Positions 17,142-26,598 of a stretch of 64,000 nt of DNA are shown here, in pieces; positions within the stretch are counted from its first letter, which is position 1; the number at the start of each line of letters is the position of its first letter. Below the pieces are notes generated by a model. That model searched no databases. It was not told where the DNA came from and worked only from the letters and a program-made list of their open reading frames with translations. Source of the DNA: Pseudomonas viridiflava (GTDB lineage: Bacteria > Pseudomonadota > Gammaproteobacteria > Pseudomonadales > Pseudomonadaceae); the NCBI RefSeq assembly GCF_900590755.1, contig NZ_UUOC01000010.1, positions 178,755 to 242,754 on the forward strand. Reading direction: 5' to 3'. Made by a program: the position numbers and the translations under genes.

Positions 17142-18593
17142 TCAGCGAGCGATGGTTTGGGTTTTTACACCGGCTTCCAGCGCGCCCGAACGGCCGTAGA
17201 TGTCTTCGAAGCGTTCGATGTCGTCTTCGCCCAGGTAGCTGCCCGATTGCACTTCGATGATTTCCAACGGGATCTTGCCCGGGTTTTTCAGGCGATGGAC
17301 CGAAGCGATCGGGATGTAGGTGGACTGGTTTTCAGTCAGCAGGAACACGTTTTCATCGCAGGTGACCTGGGCCGTGCCTGATACCACGATCCAGTGTTCC
17401 GCGCGGTGGTGGTGCATTTGCAGGGACAGGCTGGCACCCGGCTTGACCGAAATGCGCTTGACCTGGAAGCGACCGCCCATGTCCACCGAGTCGTAGGAGC
17501 CCCACGGACGATAGACTTCAAGGTGGTTCTGGGTTTCGCTGCGGCCTTGCTCATTGAGCGTGTTGACCATCTGCTTGACGCCCTGAACCTTGTCTTTGTG
17601 GGCAATCATCATGGCGTCTTTGGTTTCGACGACCACGATGTTGTCCAGGCCGATCACCGAGACCAGTTTGCCGTTGCCGTGGATCATGCAGTTGCGGCTG
17701 TCCTGGATAACCACGTCGCCCTTGGTGACGTTGCCGTTGGTGTCTTTTTCCTGCACGGCCCACAGCGAAGCCCAGCAGCCGACGTCGTTCCAGCCAGCGC
17801 TCAATGGCACAACGCAGGCGCGCTGGGTTTTTTCCATCACGGCGTAGTCGATGGAATTGTCCGGGCAGCAGGCGAACGTGGCTTCATCGATGTCTATGGT
17901 GTCGCCTTCGTGCTTGCTGCGCTCCAGGGTCATCATGCAGGTGTCGTAGATGTCCGGATCGTGCTTTTTCAGCTCTTCCAGATAACGGCTGGCGCGGAAC
18001 AGGAACATGCCGCTGTTCCAGAAGTAACCACCGGCTTCGACGAATTCTGCAGCGCGTTTTTCGTCTGGTTTTTCGACGAATTGCGAGACCCGGCTGACGC
18101 CCTCAGGCAGCAGCGCGTCGGCGGTGGACTTGATGTAGCCATAACCGGTTTCCGGTTTGGTGGCCGGAATGCCGAACAGGACCATTTCGCCACGCTCAGC
18201 GGCAACAGTGGCCAGGGCCAGTGCGCGTTGCAGGGCTTTCTGGTCGTCGATCACGTGGTCGGCCGGCAGCACCAGCATCAGTTCGTCATTGCCTTCGCTG
18301 AGCAGCAGCATCGCGGTGATGGCAACGGCTGGCGCCGTGTTGCGGCCGAACGGTTCCATGATCACGGTCTGGGTGTCCAGACCCAGCGCACCCAACTGCT
18401 CGTTGACGATGAAACGGTGTTCTTTGTTGCAGACCACAATCGGGTCTTGCATGCCATCGAACTTCAAGCGTTCGAGGGTTTGCTGGAAGAGGGTGTGGTT
18501 CCCGGTCAGGGCCAGGAACTGTTTTGGGAATTGCTTACGCGAAAGCGGCCAGAGTCGTGAACCGCTACCGCCTGACAAGATCACTGGAATCAT
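17142..18593 (-). CDS. algA: Mannose-6-phosphate isomerase / mannose-1-phosphate guanylyltransferase AlgA
   Basis: Bifunctional cytoplasmic enzyme that turns fructose-6-P into mannose-6-P and mannose-1-P plus GTP into GDP-mannose, the first and third steps to alginate. The 483-residue form starts at ATG 18593 (MIPVILSGGSGSRLWPLSRK); the frame extends 42 codons upstream but those residues are not part of the family. The nucleotidyltransferase motifs are SGGSGSRLWPLSRKQFPKQF (residues 7-26) and FVEKPD. The C-terminal cupin isomerase domain shows PWGSYDSVDMG and QMHHHRAEHW with metal-binding His residues. It is last in the alginate operon, 133 bp after algF and directly before the operon terminator. 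Confidence 0.96.
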   Translation of the reverse strand: MIPVILSGGSGSRLWPLSRKQFPKQFLALTGNHTLFQQTLERLKFDGMQDPIVVCNKEHRFIVNEQLGALGLDTQTVIMEPFGRNTAPAVAITAMLLLSEGNDELMLVLPADHVIDDQKALQRALALATVAAERGEMVLFGIPATKPETGYGYIKSTADALLPEGVSRVSQFVEKPDEKRAAEFVEAGGYFWNSGMFLFRASRYLEELKKHDPDIYDTCMMTLERSKHEGDTIDIDEATFACCPDNSIDYAVMEKTQRACVVPLSAGWNDVGCWASLWAVQEKDTNGNVTKGDVVIQDSRNCMIHGNGKLVSVIGLDNIVVVETKDAMMIAHKDKVQGVKQMVNTLNEQGRSETQNHLEVYRPWGSYDSVDMGGRFQVKRISVKPGASLSLQMHHHRAEHWIVVSGTAQVTCDENVFLLTENQSTYIPIASVHRLKNPGKIPLEIIEVQSGSYLGEDDIERFEDIYGRSGALEAGVKTQTIAR

Positions 18594-18726
18594 TTTGTAT
18601 CTCCAAGAGCATTTCGAAATGGGCTGTACGTCGGTCTGTCGTTTCAGTCTTGTTTTTGTTCCGCGTCGGCCGCTGCGCATCTCTCTCAAATCTGAAAAAG
18701 GGCGCAGCGACTGACTCAATCCGTTA

Positions 18727-19407
18727 TTAGCGCGTTGCTACCGGTGGCTTTACCCACACTGGCGACAGGCTGCTGCCGCTACCGGTGATGTACAGCACGG
18801 CGGCTTCGCCACGCTCCAGGGCAACCGGTTTCAGGTCGCTGACTTTCTTGTCGCCGTCGTACAGCGCCAGGCTGACTTTGACCGGGTTGATTTCACGCTC
18901 GCCGGTACCTTTGGCGGCTACGGCCTTGACTACATCGGTCTTGCCGTCAGCGGTTTTCAGGGTCAGGGCCTTGTCGCTGAGGTTCTGCACACGCACCAGA
19001 GACTTCTGCTTGTTCTTGAACGGCGGCTCTTCAATCAGCTGCGGCTTGCCGCTGGCGTTGTTGACCAGGGTGTAATAGTGATCGCCAGCCAGTTTCACCG
19101 GGACGGTCTGGCTGCCGAGCTTGGCGGTGTAGTCGCCTTGCGGCATGAAGCTGAATGCGGTGCTGCCTTGCGGCGCGACTTCGTTAAGGTTGGTGTTGCC
19201 CACCGTGGCGCTGATTTCTGCGCTGCTGGCGTTGTAGACACGTACAAAGGTCGAGCCTTTTGGGGCGGTCGGGCCGTACAGCGCCGAGTCACCGGCAAAG
19301 GCTTGCAGGGAGAACAGGCTGATACCGGCAACCAGTGCGCAGGTTTTCAGCAGGCCTTTTTTGCCGTTACGGGTGGCAGGCAGTTTCGAAGTAGTCTGTA
19401 AGGTCAT
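18727..19407 (-). CDS. algF: Alginate O-acetylation periplasmic protein AlgF
   Basis: A 226-residue periplasmic protein needed with AlgI and AlgJ for O-acetylation of alginate. The signal peptide ends around FSLQAFAGDSA (about residue 39). The rest is beta-rich with YGPTAPKGSTFVRVYNASS at the start of the mature domain and a C-terminal GEAAVLYITGSG. The length agrees with the family. The start has an AGGA site, and the gene follows algJ after 14 bp. Confidence 0.95.
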   Translation of the reverse strand: MTLQTTSKLPATRNGKKGLLKTCALVAGISLFSLQAFAGDSALYGPTAPKGSTFVRVYNASSAEISATVGNTNLNEVAPQGSTAFSFMPQGDYTAKLGSQTVPVKLAGDHYYTLVNNASGKPQLIEEPPFKNKQKSLVRVQNLSDKALTLKTADGKTDVVKAVAAKGTGEREINPVKVSLALYDGDKKVSDLKPVALERGEAAVLYITGSGSSLSPVWVKPPVATR

Positions 19408-19421
19408 TTTGGGTAGTCCTC

Positions 19422-20597
19422 TCAGTTTTGCGCCTGGGTAGGCGACTCGGAAGTTTTAGCGTTAAGGGCAAGATTCTGTTGCGATTCGCCGGCCTTCTTG
19501 AGTTCAGCAATCCACTTCGGATCGAACTCTTTAAGGTCGTTGTGAGCGGGCAGATAGCGTTCCGGGAATTCCCAGATCAGCACCTGTGGCGGGCTGCTCT
19601 TGAACGCATCGGTTTGCAGGTACTTGAGCATTGGCAGGATCGGCCCGTGGCCGTCTTCCGCGTAATTCACGACGTCGCTGTGCAGTGCCTGTTTAAGCGC
19701 CCCGACGAAATTCCAGTTCGGGTTGGCGCTGTAGCTGGTGCCAACCAGGCCGACGGCTACGTCGCTGTCGGCGAACAGTGCGTCGTCGCCTTGAGCTTCA
19801 GTGGCCACCGGATCGGTGCTGCGTTGTTGCAATTGATCCGGTTGTGGCAGCAGGTTGCTGAACAGTGGGTCCAGCGGCAGGAAGTTGGTCAGGTCGCCTT
19901 TGTATGGCGCCGTTTCCTTGGCCTGGGTGACGAACTTCTCAGGCTCGCCGCTCAGTGGCGTCTGCTGGGCAACGACTTCGCCCAATTGCTTGGCGACAAC
20001 TTCGGCACCCATTGGCGTCCAGTGGGTATCGGTGCGCAGGAACACCTGGCCGTGTTGTTTGGCGCCTTGCAGTGGAGCGAGCAAGTCCGGCGCGACCAGA
20101 CCCGCCTGGGCAGCCTGAGCGTGGAACTGCTGATACAGATCGGTGTGCAGGGTGGCGGGTTTGTTATCGCCGATGTGCTCTGGATACAGACGGGTCTTGG
20201 CCGGGATGATCGCCAGGATAAGCTGCGTGCCTTGAGCTTTCAGCGCGTCACGCACGCCCTGGATGATTGCCAGGTTGTCCGCTTCGTTCTGCTCGCCGTT
20301 GGCGACTGCGTCGAACTCTTCATCGGTGTACAGCCATTGGTCCTTGCCCAGCACGACGCCGGGACGACCTTCGTTGAACAGCTTGTAATCCAGAGCCGCC
20401 CAGAGGTTGGTGCCCAGGCGCTTGATCGGAAACTCTTCGTCGTAATGGGTTTCCGCCGCCTTGCTCCATTTGCCGTTGAGCACGGTGGTTTCCGCCGACG
20501 TCGAGAAGCTGGCGAAACTGCGCAGCGACCAGATACCCAGACCCAACAGGATGGCCAGGAACAGGGCGATATAGAGGATGCGTAACGAACGGGTCAT
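19422..20597 (-). CDS. algJ: Alginate O-acetyltransferase AlgJ
   Basis: A 391-residue inner-membrane-anchored SGNH-type acetyltransferase facing the periplasm that helps pass acetyl groups to alginate. The start at ATG 20597 (MTRSLRILYIALFLAILLG) has a GGAG site and gives the usual family length; in-frame codons upstream are ignored. One N-terminal helix (residues 6-23) is followed by the catalytic domain with DTHWTPMG, whose Asp190 and His192 match the numbers known for P. aeruginosa AlgJ, and GTSYSANPNWNF supplying the Ser nucleophile. It lies 10 bp after algI. Confidence 0.95.
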   Translation of the reverse strand: MTRSLRILYIALFLAILLGLGIWSLRSFASFSTSAETTVLNGKWSKAAETHYDEEFPIKRLGTNLWAALDYKLFNEGRPGVVLGKDQWLYTDEEFDAVANGEQNEADNLAIIQGVRDALKAQGTQLILAIIPAKTRLYPEHIGDNKPATLHTDLYQQFHAQAAQAGLVAPDLLAPLQGAKQHGQVFLRTDTHWTPMGAEVVAKQLGEVVAQQTPLSGEPEKFVTQAKETAPYKGDLTNFLPLDPLFSNLLPQPDQLQQRSTDPVATEAQGDDALFADSDVAVGLVGTSYSANPNWNFVGALKQALHSDVVNYAEDGHGPILPMLKYLQTDAFKSSPPQVLIWEFPERYLPAHNDLKEFDPKWIAELKKAGESQQNLALNAKTSESPTQAQN

Positions 20598-20607
20598 GTC
20601 AGGCTCC

Positions 20608-22185
20608 TCAGAACTGGAAGTAAAGGAACGGCGAGAAGCTTTGCGCCGAGAGTTTGAGAATCGATGCAATGAACAGCAGCAGGATCAGTGCGCGCATTGC
20701 GTAGCGTGGCCAGTCGGCAACCCAGTAGGCCGGTTGCACTTGAGCCTCGGTGCCAACGATGTAGCCCGGCTGATGAATGCTGTCCGGCTTGTCGCCCGGT
20801 ACCGCTTTGATCATGCCTGGCTGTGCAGTGGCAGGGCCGTCGGCCTGCACGCCCAGATCCGGCGTGTTCTTGCTGGTTGCCTTGTCGGCAGGGCGGTTGG
20901 CGTAGAAATCACGCAGGCCGAAGAACGCCAGGGTGGCGTAGGCCACGACCATGGTCGCCACTTGCAGACCGGTGAGGCTGGCCTGGTTGAGTTCGGAGAG
21001 TTTCCAGTCACCGAAGCTGAACATCGCGCCGTACATACGGCCCGCTACGTGCAGGTTTTCTGATCTGAAAATCACCCAGCCTATGACCACCAAAAGGAAG
21101 GTCAGTGCCCAGCGGATCACATTAAAACTGCGCGGCGTAGTGTTGATGCCGACCGCTTTTTCGATGGCCAGCCAGATACCGTGCCATGCGCCCCAGATCA
21201 CGTAAGTGATGTTGGCGCCGTGCCACAGACCGCCCAGCAGCATGGTCAGGAACAGGTTGCGATAAGTCGCGAACTTGCCGCCACGGTTGCCGCCCAGGGT
21301 GATGTACAGGTAGTCACGCAGCCAGGTGGAAAGGCTGATGTGCCAGCGACGCCAGAATTCGGTGATCGATTGGCTGATGTACGGCTGTTTGAAGTTTTCC
21401 ATGAAGCGAAAACCCATCATCAAGCCCAGACCGATGGCCATGTCGCTGTAACCGGAGAAGTCGAAATACAGCTGCGCGGTGTAAGCCAGTGCGCCCAGCC
21501 AGGCGTCGCCCGTGGTCGGGTTCTGCAAGGCGAAGCAGTGGTCTGCGACGACCGCCAGGGTATCGGCGATGAACACTTTCTTGATGAAACCCTGCATGAA
21601 CCGCGTGCAGCCTTCGGAGAACTTGTCCAAGGTGTGGGTGCGGTTGTTGAACTGGTCAGCCAGGTCGCGAAAACGCAGCACGGGGCCGGCAATCAAGTGC
21701 GGGAAGATCGCCACGAACGCTGCAAAGTCGATCAGGTTGCGGGTGGCCGGTGTGTCACCGCGATAGACGTCGATGATGTAGCTGATGGACTCGAAGACAT
21801 AGAACGAGATGCCGATCGGCAACAGCACGTGGGTCAGGATGAACGGCTCCAGACCGACGGAGGTCATCATCGCGTTGATGCTGTCCACGCCGAAGTTGGC
21901 GTACTTGAAGTAGCCCAGGATGCCCAGGTCGACGACCACGCCCAGCAACAGCCAGCGTTGCGCGGGTTTGGTACGCACGCCCGCCGCGCCTACTTTCAGG
22001 CCGATCCAGTAGTTCCATACCGTGACGCCGATGAACAGCGCGAGGAAGTCCACACGCCACCAGGCATAGAACACATAACTGGCAATCAGCAGCAGCAGAT
22101 TGCGATAGCGTTGCCCGCTCAGGTAGTACAGGCCGAGGAAGATCGGCATGAACAGGAACAGGAACACGTTGGATGAGAAAACCAT
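20608..22185 (-). CDS. algI: Alginate O-acetylation MBOAT protein AlgI
   Basis: A 525-residue polytopic membrane-bound O-acyltransferase that moves acetyl groups from a cytoplasmic donor to the periplasmic acetylation proteins. Visible MBOAT features are FWRRWHISLSTWLRDYLYI and the invariant His region GGLWHGANITYVIWGAWHG (about residues 315-335). It opens with MVFSSNVFLFLFMPIFLGLY and has a GGAG site. It heads the acetylation block algI-algJ-algF and is separated from algL by 199 bp carrying a hairpin and a REP pair. The C-terminal extension (about 400-480) is hydrophilic and less conserved. Confidence 0.96.
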   Translation of the reverse strand: MVFSSNVFLFLFMPIFLGLYYLSGQRYRNLLLLIASYVFYAWWRVDFLALFIGVTVWNYWIGLKVGAAGVRTKPAQRWLLLGVVVDLGILGYFKYANFGVDSINAMMTSVGLEPFILTHVLLPIGISFYVFESISYIIDVYRGDTPATRNLIDFAAFVAIFPHLIAGPVLRFRDLADQFNNRTHTLDKFSEGCTRFMQGFIKKVFIADTLAVVADHCFALQNPTTGDAWLGALAYTAQLYFDFSGYSDMAIGLGLMMGFRFMENFKQPYISQSITEFWRRWHISLSTWLRDYLYITLGGNRGGKFATYRNLFLTMLLGGLWHGANITYVIWGAWHGIWLAIEKAVGINTTPRSFNVIRWALTFLLVVIGWVIFRSENLHVAGRMYGAMFSFGDWKLSELNQASLTGLQVATMVVAYATLAFFGLRDFYANRPADKATSKNTPDLGVQADGPATAQPGMIKAVPGDKPDSIHQPGYIVGTEAQVQPAYWVADWPRYAMRALILLLFIASILKLSAQSFSPFLYFQF

Positions 22186-22231
22186 CCTGATATCTCCGTT
22201 TATCCAACAGTCAAAGGCCGAAGCCCCCCCA

Positions 22232-22257
22232 AACCCCCCATGAAAAACATGGGGGTT
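22232..22257. other. Hairpin in the algL-algI gap
   Basis: CCCCCATG and CATGGGGG flank a loop of five A (T on the message strand). This gives a stem of at least 8 bp, or 10 with AA/TT, about 50 bp upstream of the algI start. In the message direction no U-run follows, so it may be a processing or stability element rather than a terminator. Confidence 0.5.
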
Positions 22258-22267
22258 GATGTAGCAC

Positions 22268-22372
22268 CTGTAGGAGCTGCCGAAGGCTGCGAAAAGGTCG
22301 GCACGACCTTCATTCGATTCACCATCCAGCGACTGCTTCGCAGCCGTTCGCAGCCTGCGGCAGCTCCTACAG
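22268..22372. repeat. REP pair inside the alginate operon (algL-algI gap)
   Basis: Outer arms of the GTAGGAGCTGCCGAAGGCTG family, 105 bp in all. The right side carries an extra partial arm (cgcagccgttcgcagcctgcgg), so it is a rearranged copy. It lies 12 bp after the algL stop. Intra-operon REPs commonly stabilise upstream mRNA or cause polarity. Confidence 0.85.
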
Positions 22373-22384
22373 TCCAGTTATGAA

Positions 22385-23497
22385 TCAGCTGCCTTTATCA
22401 CCCTTCTCATGCTCAGGGTCGTAGACCTTGGTCAGGTCGCCGCCCAGGCGGAAGGTTTTGAAGGGTTGCTTTTCATGCTTCTCTTCAAGCGTTTGCGGGC
22501 TGCAGGTGTAGAGCGAGCAGTAGGGTTCGAGCCAGGCAAATTTCGGATCTTTCTTGAGGTCCGTCATGTCCTGCTTCTCGCCGTTTTTGGCGGCGAACTG
22601 GCTTGGGTCTTTGACGCCTGCCAGCACCCGATCACCCAGACGTTTCAAGGCACCGTTGTTTTCCGGACGCACATCCACACCGTTGGCCTGGGCGAAGCTG
22701 GCGATCATGGCCAGTGGCGGCAGGGCGTAGTTGTGATACGACAGAGCCCGCTGGCGACGCTTCATCTCGTTGGGCAGGAAACCTTCCGGGTCAACCTGGT
22801 TGGCGGCGACCTTGTATTCCTTGATTGCCCAGTCGAACAGGTCCTGACGGTTGGTGGCGACGGCAGTTGCCATCACCGACCAGGCAGCCCAGTACGAGTG
22901 GTTGTTGATTTTTTCCAGCGGCAGATTGCTCCAGTCGCTGACCACTTGATCAGCCAGTTTGCTGAACCAGGCTTCGATGATCTGCGCGTCGCCCTGGCGG
23001 TTGGCCAGTGGCTTGGAGTCGGAGAACTTCAAGCGCAGGTAGGCGGAGGACATGCTGCCCAGGGCCCATTTGCGCATCGACTTGCCGGTGTGGTTGAAGT
23101 CTTTGGACTCCAGCGCATCGGCCTTGGCCCAAGTGGTCAGCATGTTCAGCGCGCAATCGAGCTGTTCCGGGCGACCGTCGCGCATGTACTGCATCACGAC
23201 TTTGCTGATGCCACGCTCAAGGGTGGTGATGTCTTTGGTCGCGCTGCGAAAGGCTTCCTCGGACTGCTCGTTCAAGGTCGCACGGGCTTTGTCCGAGCCT
23301 TCGTATTTGCTGCGAAACACCAGTTTGTCGGTGTAAGGCTTGGGAATGGCTTCACAGCTGAAGTTGTGATCGCCGGTTTTCATCTTTTCGATGGGAGCGT
23401 CGTAACCCTTTGGCGGCACGAGATTGGCCGCGCTGGCTGTGCCGGCAAACATCGCCAGTGACAGAAGGGTAGGGAGCATCAGTTTCGGAGTCTGCAT
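22385..23497 (-). CDS. algL: Alginate lyase AlgL
   Basis: A 370-residue periplasmic mannuronate lyase (PL5) that removes polymer misdirected to the periplasm. The start chosen is ATG 23497 ([17 protein letters not shown]), with GAGG 6 nt before it. An ATG at 23509 overlapping the algX stop as ATGA is an alternative. The signal peptide ends at TASAANL. The catalytic region is [17 protein letters not shown], with the neighbouring Asn-His used in beta-elimination, and [15 protein letters not shown] is also conserved. The gene belongs with the secretion block upstream; a 199-bp gap separates it from algI. Confidence 0.95.
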   Translation of the reverse strand: MQTPKLMLPTLLSLAMFAGTASAANLVPPKGYDAPIEKMKTGDHNFSCEAIPKPYTDKLVFRSKYEGSDKARATLNEQSEEAFRSATKDITTLERGISKVVMQYMRDGRPEQLDCALNMLTTWAKADALESKDFNHTGKSMRKWALGSMSSAYLRLKFSDSKPLANRQGDAQIIEAWFSKLADQVVSDWSNLPLEKINNHSYWAAWSVMATAVATNRQDLFDWAIKEYKVAANQVDPEGFLPNEMKRRQRALSYHNYALPPLAMIASFAQANGVDVRPENNGALKRLGDRVLAGVKDPSQFAAKNGEKQDMTDLKKDPKFAWLEPYCSLYTCSPQTLEEKHEKQPFKTFRLGGDLTKVYDPEHEKGDKGS

Positions 23498-23505
23498 AAA
23501 TGGCC

Positions 23506-24945
23506 TCATAACCCGGCCTGCGCGGTTTGCTGCGCAGTACCTGGGAACACGTTGCGTTTGCATACTTTCGCTTCGACTTTCTGGGGTGCAGCGCCCGCTT
23601 CCGGACCCTGGATTTCCAGTGCGAGCAGTTGCTGGTCAGCCCAGTCTTCATCTGTTCGCAATTCGAAGGAGAAGCGCCCGTCTGTATCGGATGTTTCCGG
23701 TTTTTCGATTTTCAGGTCTTCGTGACGACCGTTCATGTACCAGAGCCTGGCCTGTAGGACCTTGACCGAAGGATCTGCGTAACGAATGTCGATCTGGTTG
23801 CTGCCGTTACGGATGTTCTTGATTCCGTTCTTGCCGTTGACCAGCACTTCATTGGTGCCGGTTTTGAGCGAAGTGCTCGCACTCATCACAGCCGGTTTGC
23901 CTTCGCAGCCGTTGTCCAGCAGGGACATCATTTGGCGATAGATGGTTTCCTGGTCCAGGCGGTACAGCGGCGAGAACTCCCAGATGAGAATTTTCGGTGG
24001 ACGTTTCTGGAAGTCTTCGCTGCCCAGGTACTGGATCATCGAGCCTTCCAGACCGCCGCCAGGGAAGGCGACGTTGAGGATGTCGGCGCCGATGTATTCC
24101 TGCAGGAAACCGGCAAAGTTGTAGTTCTTGCCGCTGTGGCTGGTGCCGACCAGGGTGATTTCCGGGTTGCCGGAGTCACCGAACAGATCGCCGTCACCGG
24201 CTTCACCTTTAGGTTCGGTGGTGAACTGATCCATGTACTGCACGGCATAGGTATTGCCGCACAGCTGCGCAGCCATGTTGTGCAGCGTGCCGGTCTTGCC
24301 CATGCGCCCGGAGACGTGGCTTTCGAATTCACGCTTGGGAATGTCGGCGAAACCCGGGACCTTCTTCACGGTTTCAGCGACGATTTTCGCCGTGCGCTGG
24401 GCACCGTATGGTGTCCAGTGCTGGTCACCGCGGAAGTAGAAATCGTGAGCCTGTTGTTCGTTGGTCAACGGCGACAGGTCAGGCACCCAATAGCCCATCT
24501 TGTCGAAGCGACCGAGCATGGCTTTGTAATTGTTCAGCGCTTTTTCATAGTCGAACTTGTCGCGTTCAGCCGGGAACAGCTTGTTGCGATCTACCAGACC
24601 GCGGGTCGGTTGATAGACCACCACCAGTTCTACGCCCTTGCTCTTGAAGGCATCGTGCAGTTGCTTCATGCGGCGATAGCCTTCTGGCGAGGTGTCGAAC
24701 TCGGTGCGCAGGTCTTCCTGGGTCCGGAACAACCAGTCGCCCTGAGCCTGCACCAGCGTGGTGAAGTTCTGCTGATAGCGCGTGGTGTAGTTCTTCGCAT
24801 CATGAGCTTCAGGACACAGTTGGCAGCATGGCTCGGCCGTGAAGGCAGGAGCCTGGACTTCGTCAGCCCGAACGCCGCTGCTGATGGCAATCAGTGCTGC
24901 GGTCAGGCCGGACAGGCTGAGTAACTTGATCGAGTGTGCGTGCAT
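23506..24945 (-). CDS. algX: Alginate acetyltransferase / biosynthesis protein AlgX
   Basis: A 479-residue periplasmic two-domain protein that binds alginate and adds the terminal acetyl groups, linking modification to export. Start ATG 24945 ([11 protein letters not shown]) has GAAGG 8 nt upstream. The signal peptide ends at GVRADE. The SGNH-like catalytic domain shows [10 protein letters not shown] with Asp174 and His176, and [14 protein letters not shown] with the Ser nucleophile. The C-terminal carbohydrate-binding module starts about residue 345. Numbering agrees with P. aeruginosa AlgX, so the enzyme looks intact. Confidence 0.96.
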   Translation of the reverse strand: MHAHSIKLLSLSGLTAALIAISSGVRADEVQAPAFTAEPCCQLCPEAHDAKNYTTRYQQNFTTLVQAQGDWLFRTQEDLRTEFDTSPEGYRRMKQLHDAFKSKGVELVVVYQPTRGLVDRNKLFPAERDKFDYEKALNNYKAMLGRFDKMGYWVPDLSPLTNEQQAHDFYFRGDQHWTPYGAQRTAKIVAETVKKVPGFADIPKREFESHVSGRMGKTGTLHNMAAQLCGNTYAVQYMDQFTTEPKGEAGDGDLFGDSGNPEITLVGTSHSGKNYNFAGFLQEYIGADILNVAFPGGGLEGSMIQYLGSEDFQKRPPKILIWEFSPLYRLDQETIYRQMMSLLDNGCEGKPAVMSASTSLKTGTNEVLVNGKNGIKNIRNGSNQIDIRYADPSVKVLQARLWYMNGRHEDLKIEKPETSDTDGRFSFELRTDEDWADQQLLALEIQGPEAGAAPQKVEAKVCKRNVFPGTAQQTAQAGL

Positions 24946-24958
24946 AAAAATTACCTTC

Positions 24959-26572
24959 TCAGTCCTGAAGTTCTTTCTGGCTTTCAACCGGATCGATCAA
25001 CACCGCTTTCTGCTGGCGTACCAGCAGATCGAGAATCTCGTCCTGACGTTCACCCAGGATGCCGTTAAAGGTGATGCCGCCGGATTTGGTCGGGGCCAGC
25101 ATGGCCACGCGGTACAACTCGATACTCAGGGGAGAGTCGATGGACAGCGGACCAGAGTTGTTGCCGGTCAGTTCGCCGCCGACCACGATCAGCGACACCT
25201 TGGTATCGAACGGGTCGAGGGCGATGTCGCGGTCGGTATTGCTCAGGTCTTTGATGTGCCCGTAGACACCCATCAGACCGTTGGCCATGGCTTTGTTTTC
25301 GTACAGCTTGATGTTCACGCTGTTACGGACACGAATGCCGTGGCGACGGTTGGCGATGACTTTGTTACCCCAGAGCAGGTTGTCGCCGCTCTCGTACAAG
25401 GTGATGCCGTCGGTGTGGTTCTGATAGATCTCGTTGTAGGCAACGATGTTGTTGACGCTGTTACGGTCCAGAACCACGCCGGACAATTTGTTGTTGTGGC
25501 TCTTGTTGTTGAAGATGAAGCTGTCGTTCACTTCCCGGGAAACAATGATCCCGTGCTTCTTTTTGGTCCCGTAAACATCGTTTTCGGCAATGATCAGACC
25601 GTGGGAACGGTCATGGGGGTCGATGCCGTAGATGATGTTGTCGCGGTAGGTATTGCCCTTGACCACGAAGTCGCGGGTCTCATAGCAGTAGAAGCCGTAC
25701 CACATGTCCGAGAATTCAGAGCCGACGATCCAGCCGGTGGGGTCGGGCTTGTTCATCTGCTTGACCATGTTTGGCGTGTACTGGGAAACACTCACGCCAT
25801 AAGACTTACTCTTGTCATAACCCAGGCTCGCGACCTTGGTGTTGATGATGTAAATCTCGGAGCCACCCCAAGACAGCAGGAACGGACGAAATTCATCCGG
25901 CTTGCGGAACGTTGCCAGGCTGTTGTCTTTTTCGCGCCAGCCGTTGATCTGGGTGTTGCTGGTGAACAGCTTGCCTTCAACCACCAGGAACGAGCCTTTC
26001 TCTTGGGACAGGCGCAGCTCTTTGGTCTTTTTATCGACTTCCAGAATGCCGTCGGCCTTGACCAGAATCGGCAGGCGGGCCACGTAAACGCCCGGCGAAA
26101 CTTCGCTCAGGAACTGTTTCGGGACCTTTTTCGCCAGGTCCTGAAGGCTCATGTAGCCGCCTTCAACAACGATCGCCTGCGGGATGCCTTGCTGACGCGC
26201 AACCCACTCGGCCATCTTGTTATCGCCGCCGATGAATTCCTTCAGGCCGACTTCTTCCATCATCCGGGTGATGCGGACTTTGCCGGGCTTGCTGCGCACG
26301 ATTTTCTTCGCCGCTGCCGCTTCGGTAAAACCGGTGATGTCCGGCAGCCGCGGTTTGTCCATGTGCAGCGTGGCGCTGTCCGGGCTGGTGATGGTGTAGT
26401 TTTTTGCCTGTTGCAGCTCTTTGACCACGGCTTTTTCGGCCGTAGTCGGTGGCACCGCAACGGTGTTGGCCATGGCGGAGCTGGCGAGCAACAGCGCACT
26501 GCTCAGCACTGCGCTTTCGAGCAATGCATGTGGCCATGCGCGGCTGCGCAGACGGCTTGCTTGACTGTTCAT
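24959..26572 (-). CDS. algG: Mannuronan C5-epimerase AlgG
   Basis: A 537-residue periplasmic enzyme converting D-mannuronate to L-guluronate residues in the polymer. It is also a structural part of the export complex. Start ATG 26572 (MNSQASRLRSRAWPHALL) has a GGAG site 8 nt away. The signal peptide ends near SSAMANT (residue 36). The C-terminal right-handed beta-helix with CASH-type Asn-rich turns runs from about residue 240. The catalytic DPHD motif is at residues 318-321 (YGIDPHDRSHG). It is 13 bp before algX and 26 bp after algE. Confidence 0.96.
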   Translation of the reverse strand: MNSQASRLRSRAWPHALLESAVLSSALLLASSAMANTVAVPPTTAEKAVVKELQQAKNYTITSPDSATLHMDKPRLPDITGFTEAAAAKKIVRSKPGKVRITRMMEEVGLKEFIGGDNKMAEWVARQQGIPQAIVVEGGYMSLQDLAKKVPKQFLSEVSPGVYVARLPILVKADGILEVDKKTKELRLSQEKGSFLVVEGKLFTSNTQINGWREKDNSLATFRKPDEFRPFLLSWGGSEIYIINTKVASLGYDKSKSYGVSVSQYTPNMVKQMNKPDPTGWIVGSEFSDMWYGFYCYETRDFVVKGNTYRDNIIYGIDPHDRSHGLIIAENDVYGTKKKHGIIVSREVNDSFIFNNKSHNNKLSGVVLDRNSVNNIVAYNEIYQNHTDGITLYESGDNLLWGNKVIANRRHGIRVRNSVNIKLYENKAMANGLMGVYGHIKDLSNTDRDIALDPFDTKVSLIVVGGELTGNNSGPLSIDSPLSIELYRVAMLAPTKSGGITFNGILGERQDEILDLLVRQQKAVLIDPVESQKELQD

Positions 26573-26598
26573 CTCATCGCACTCCTTTCGCGTTTGCA

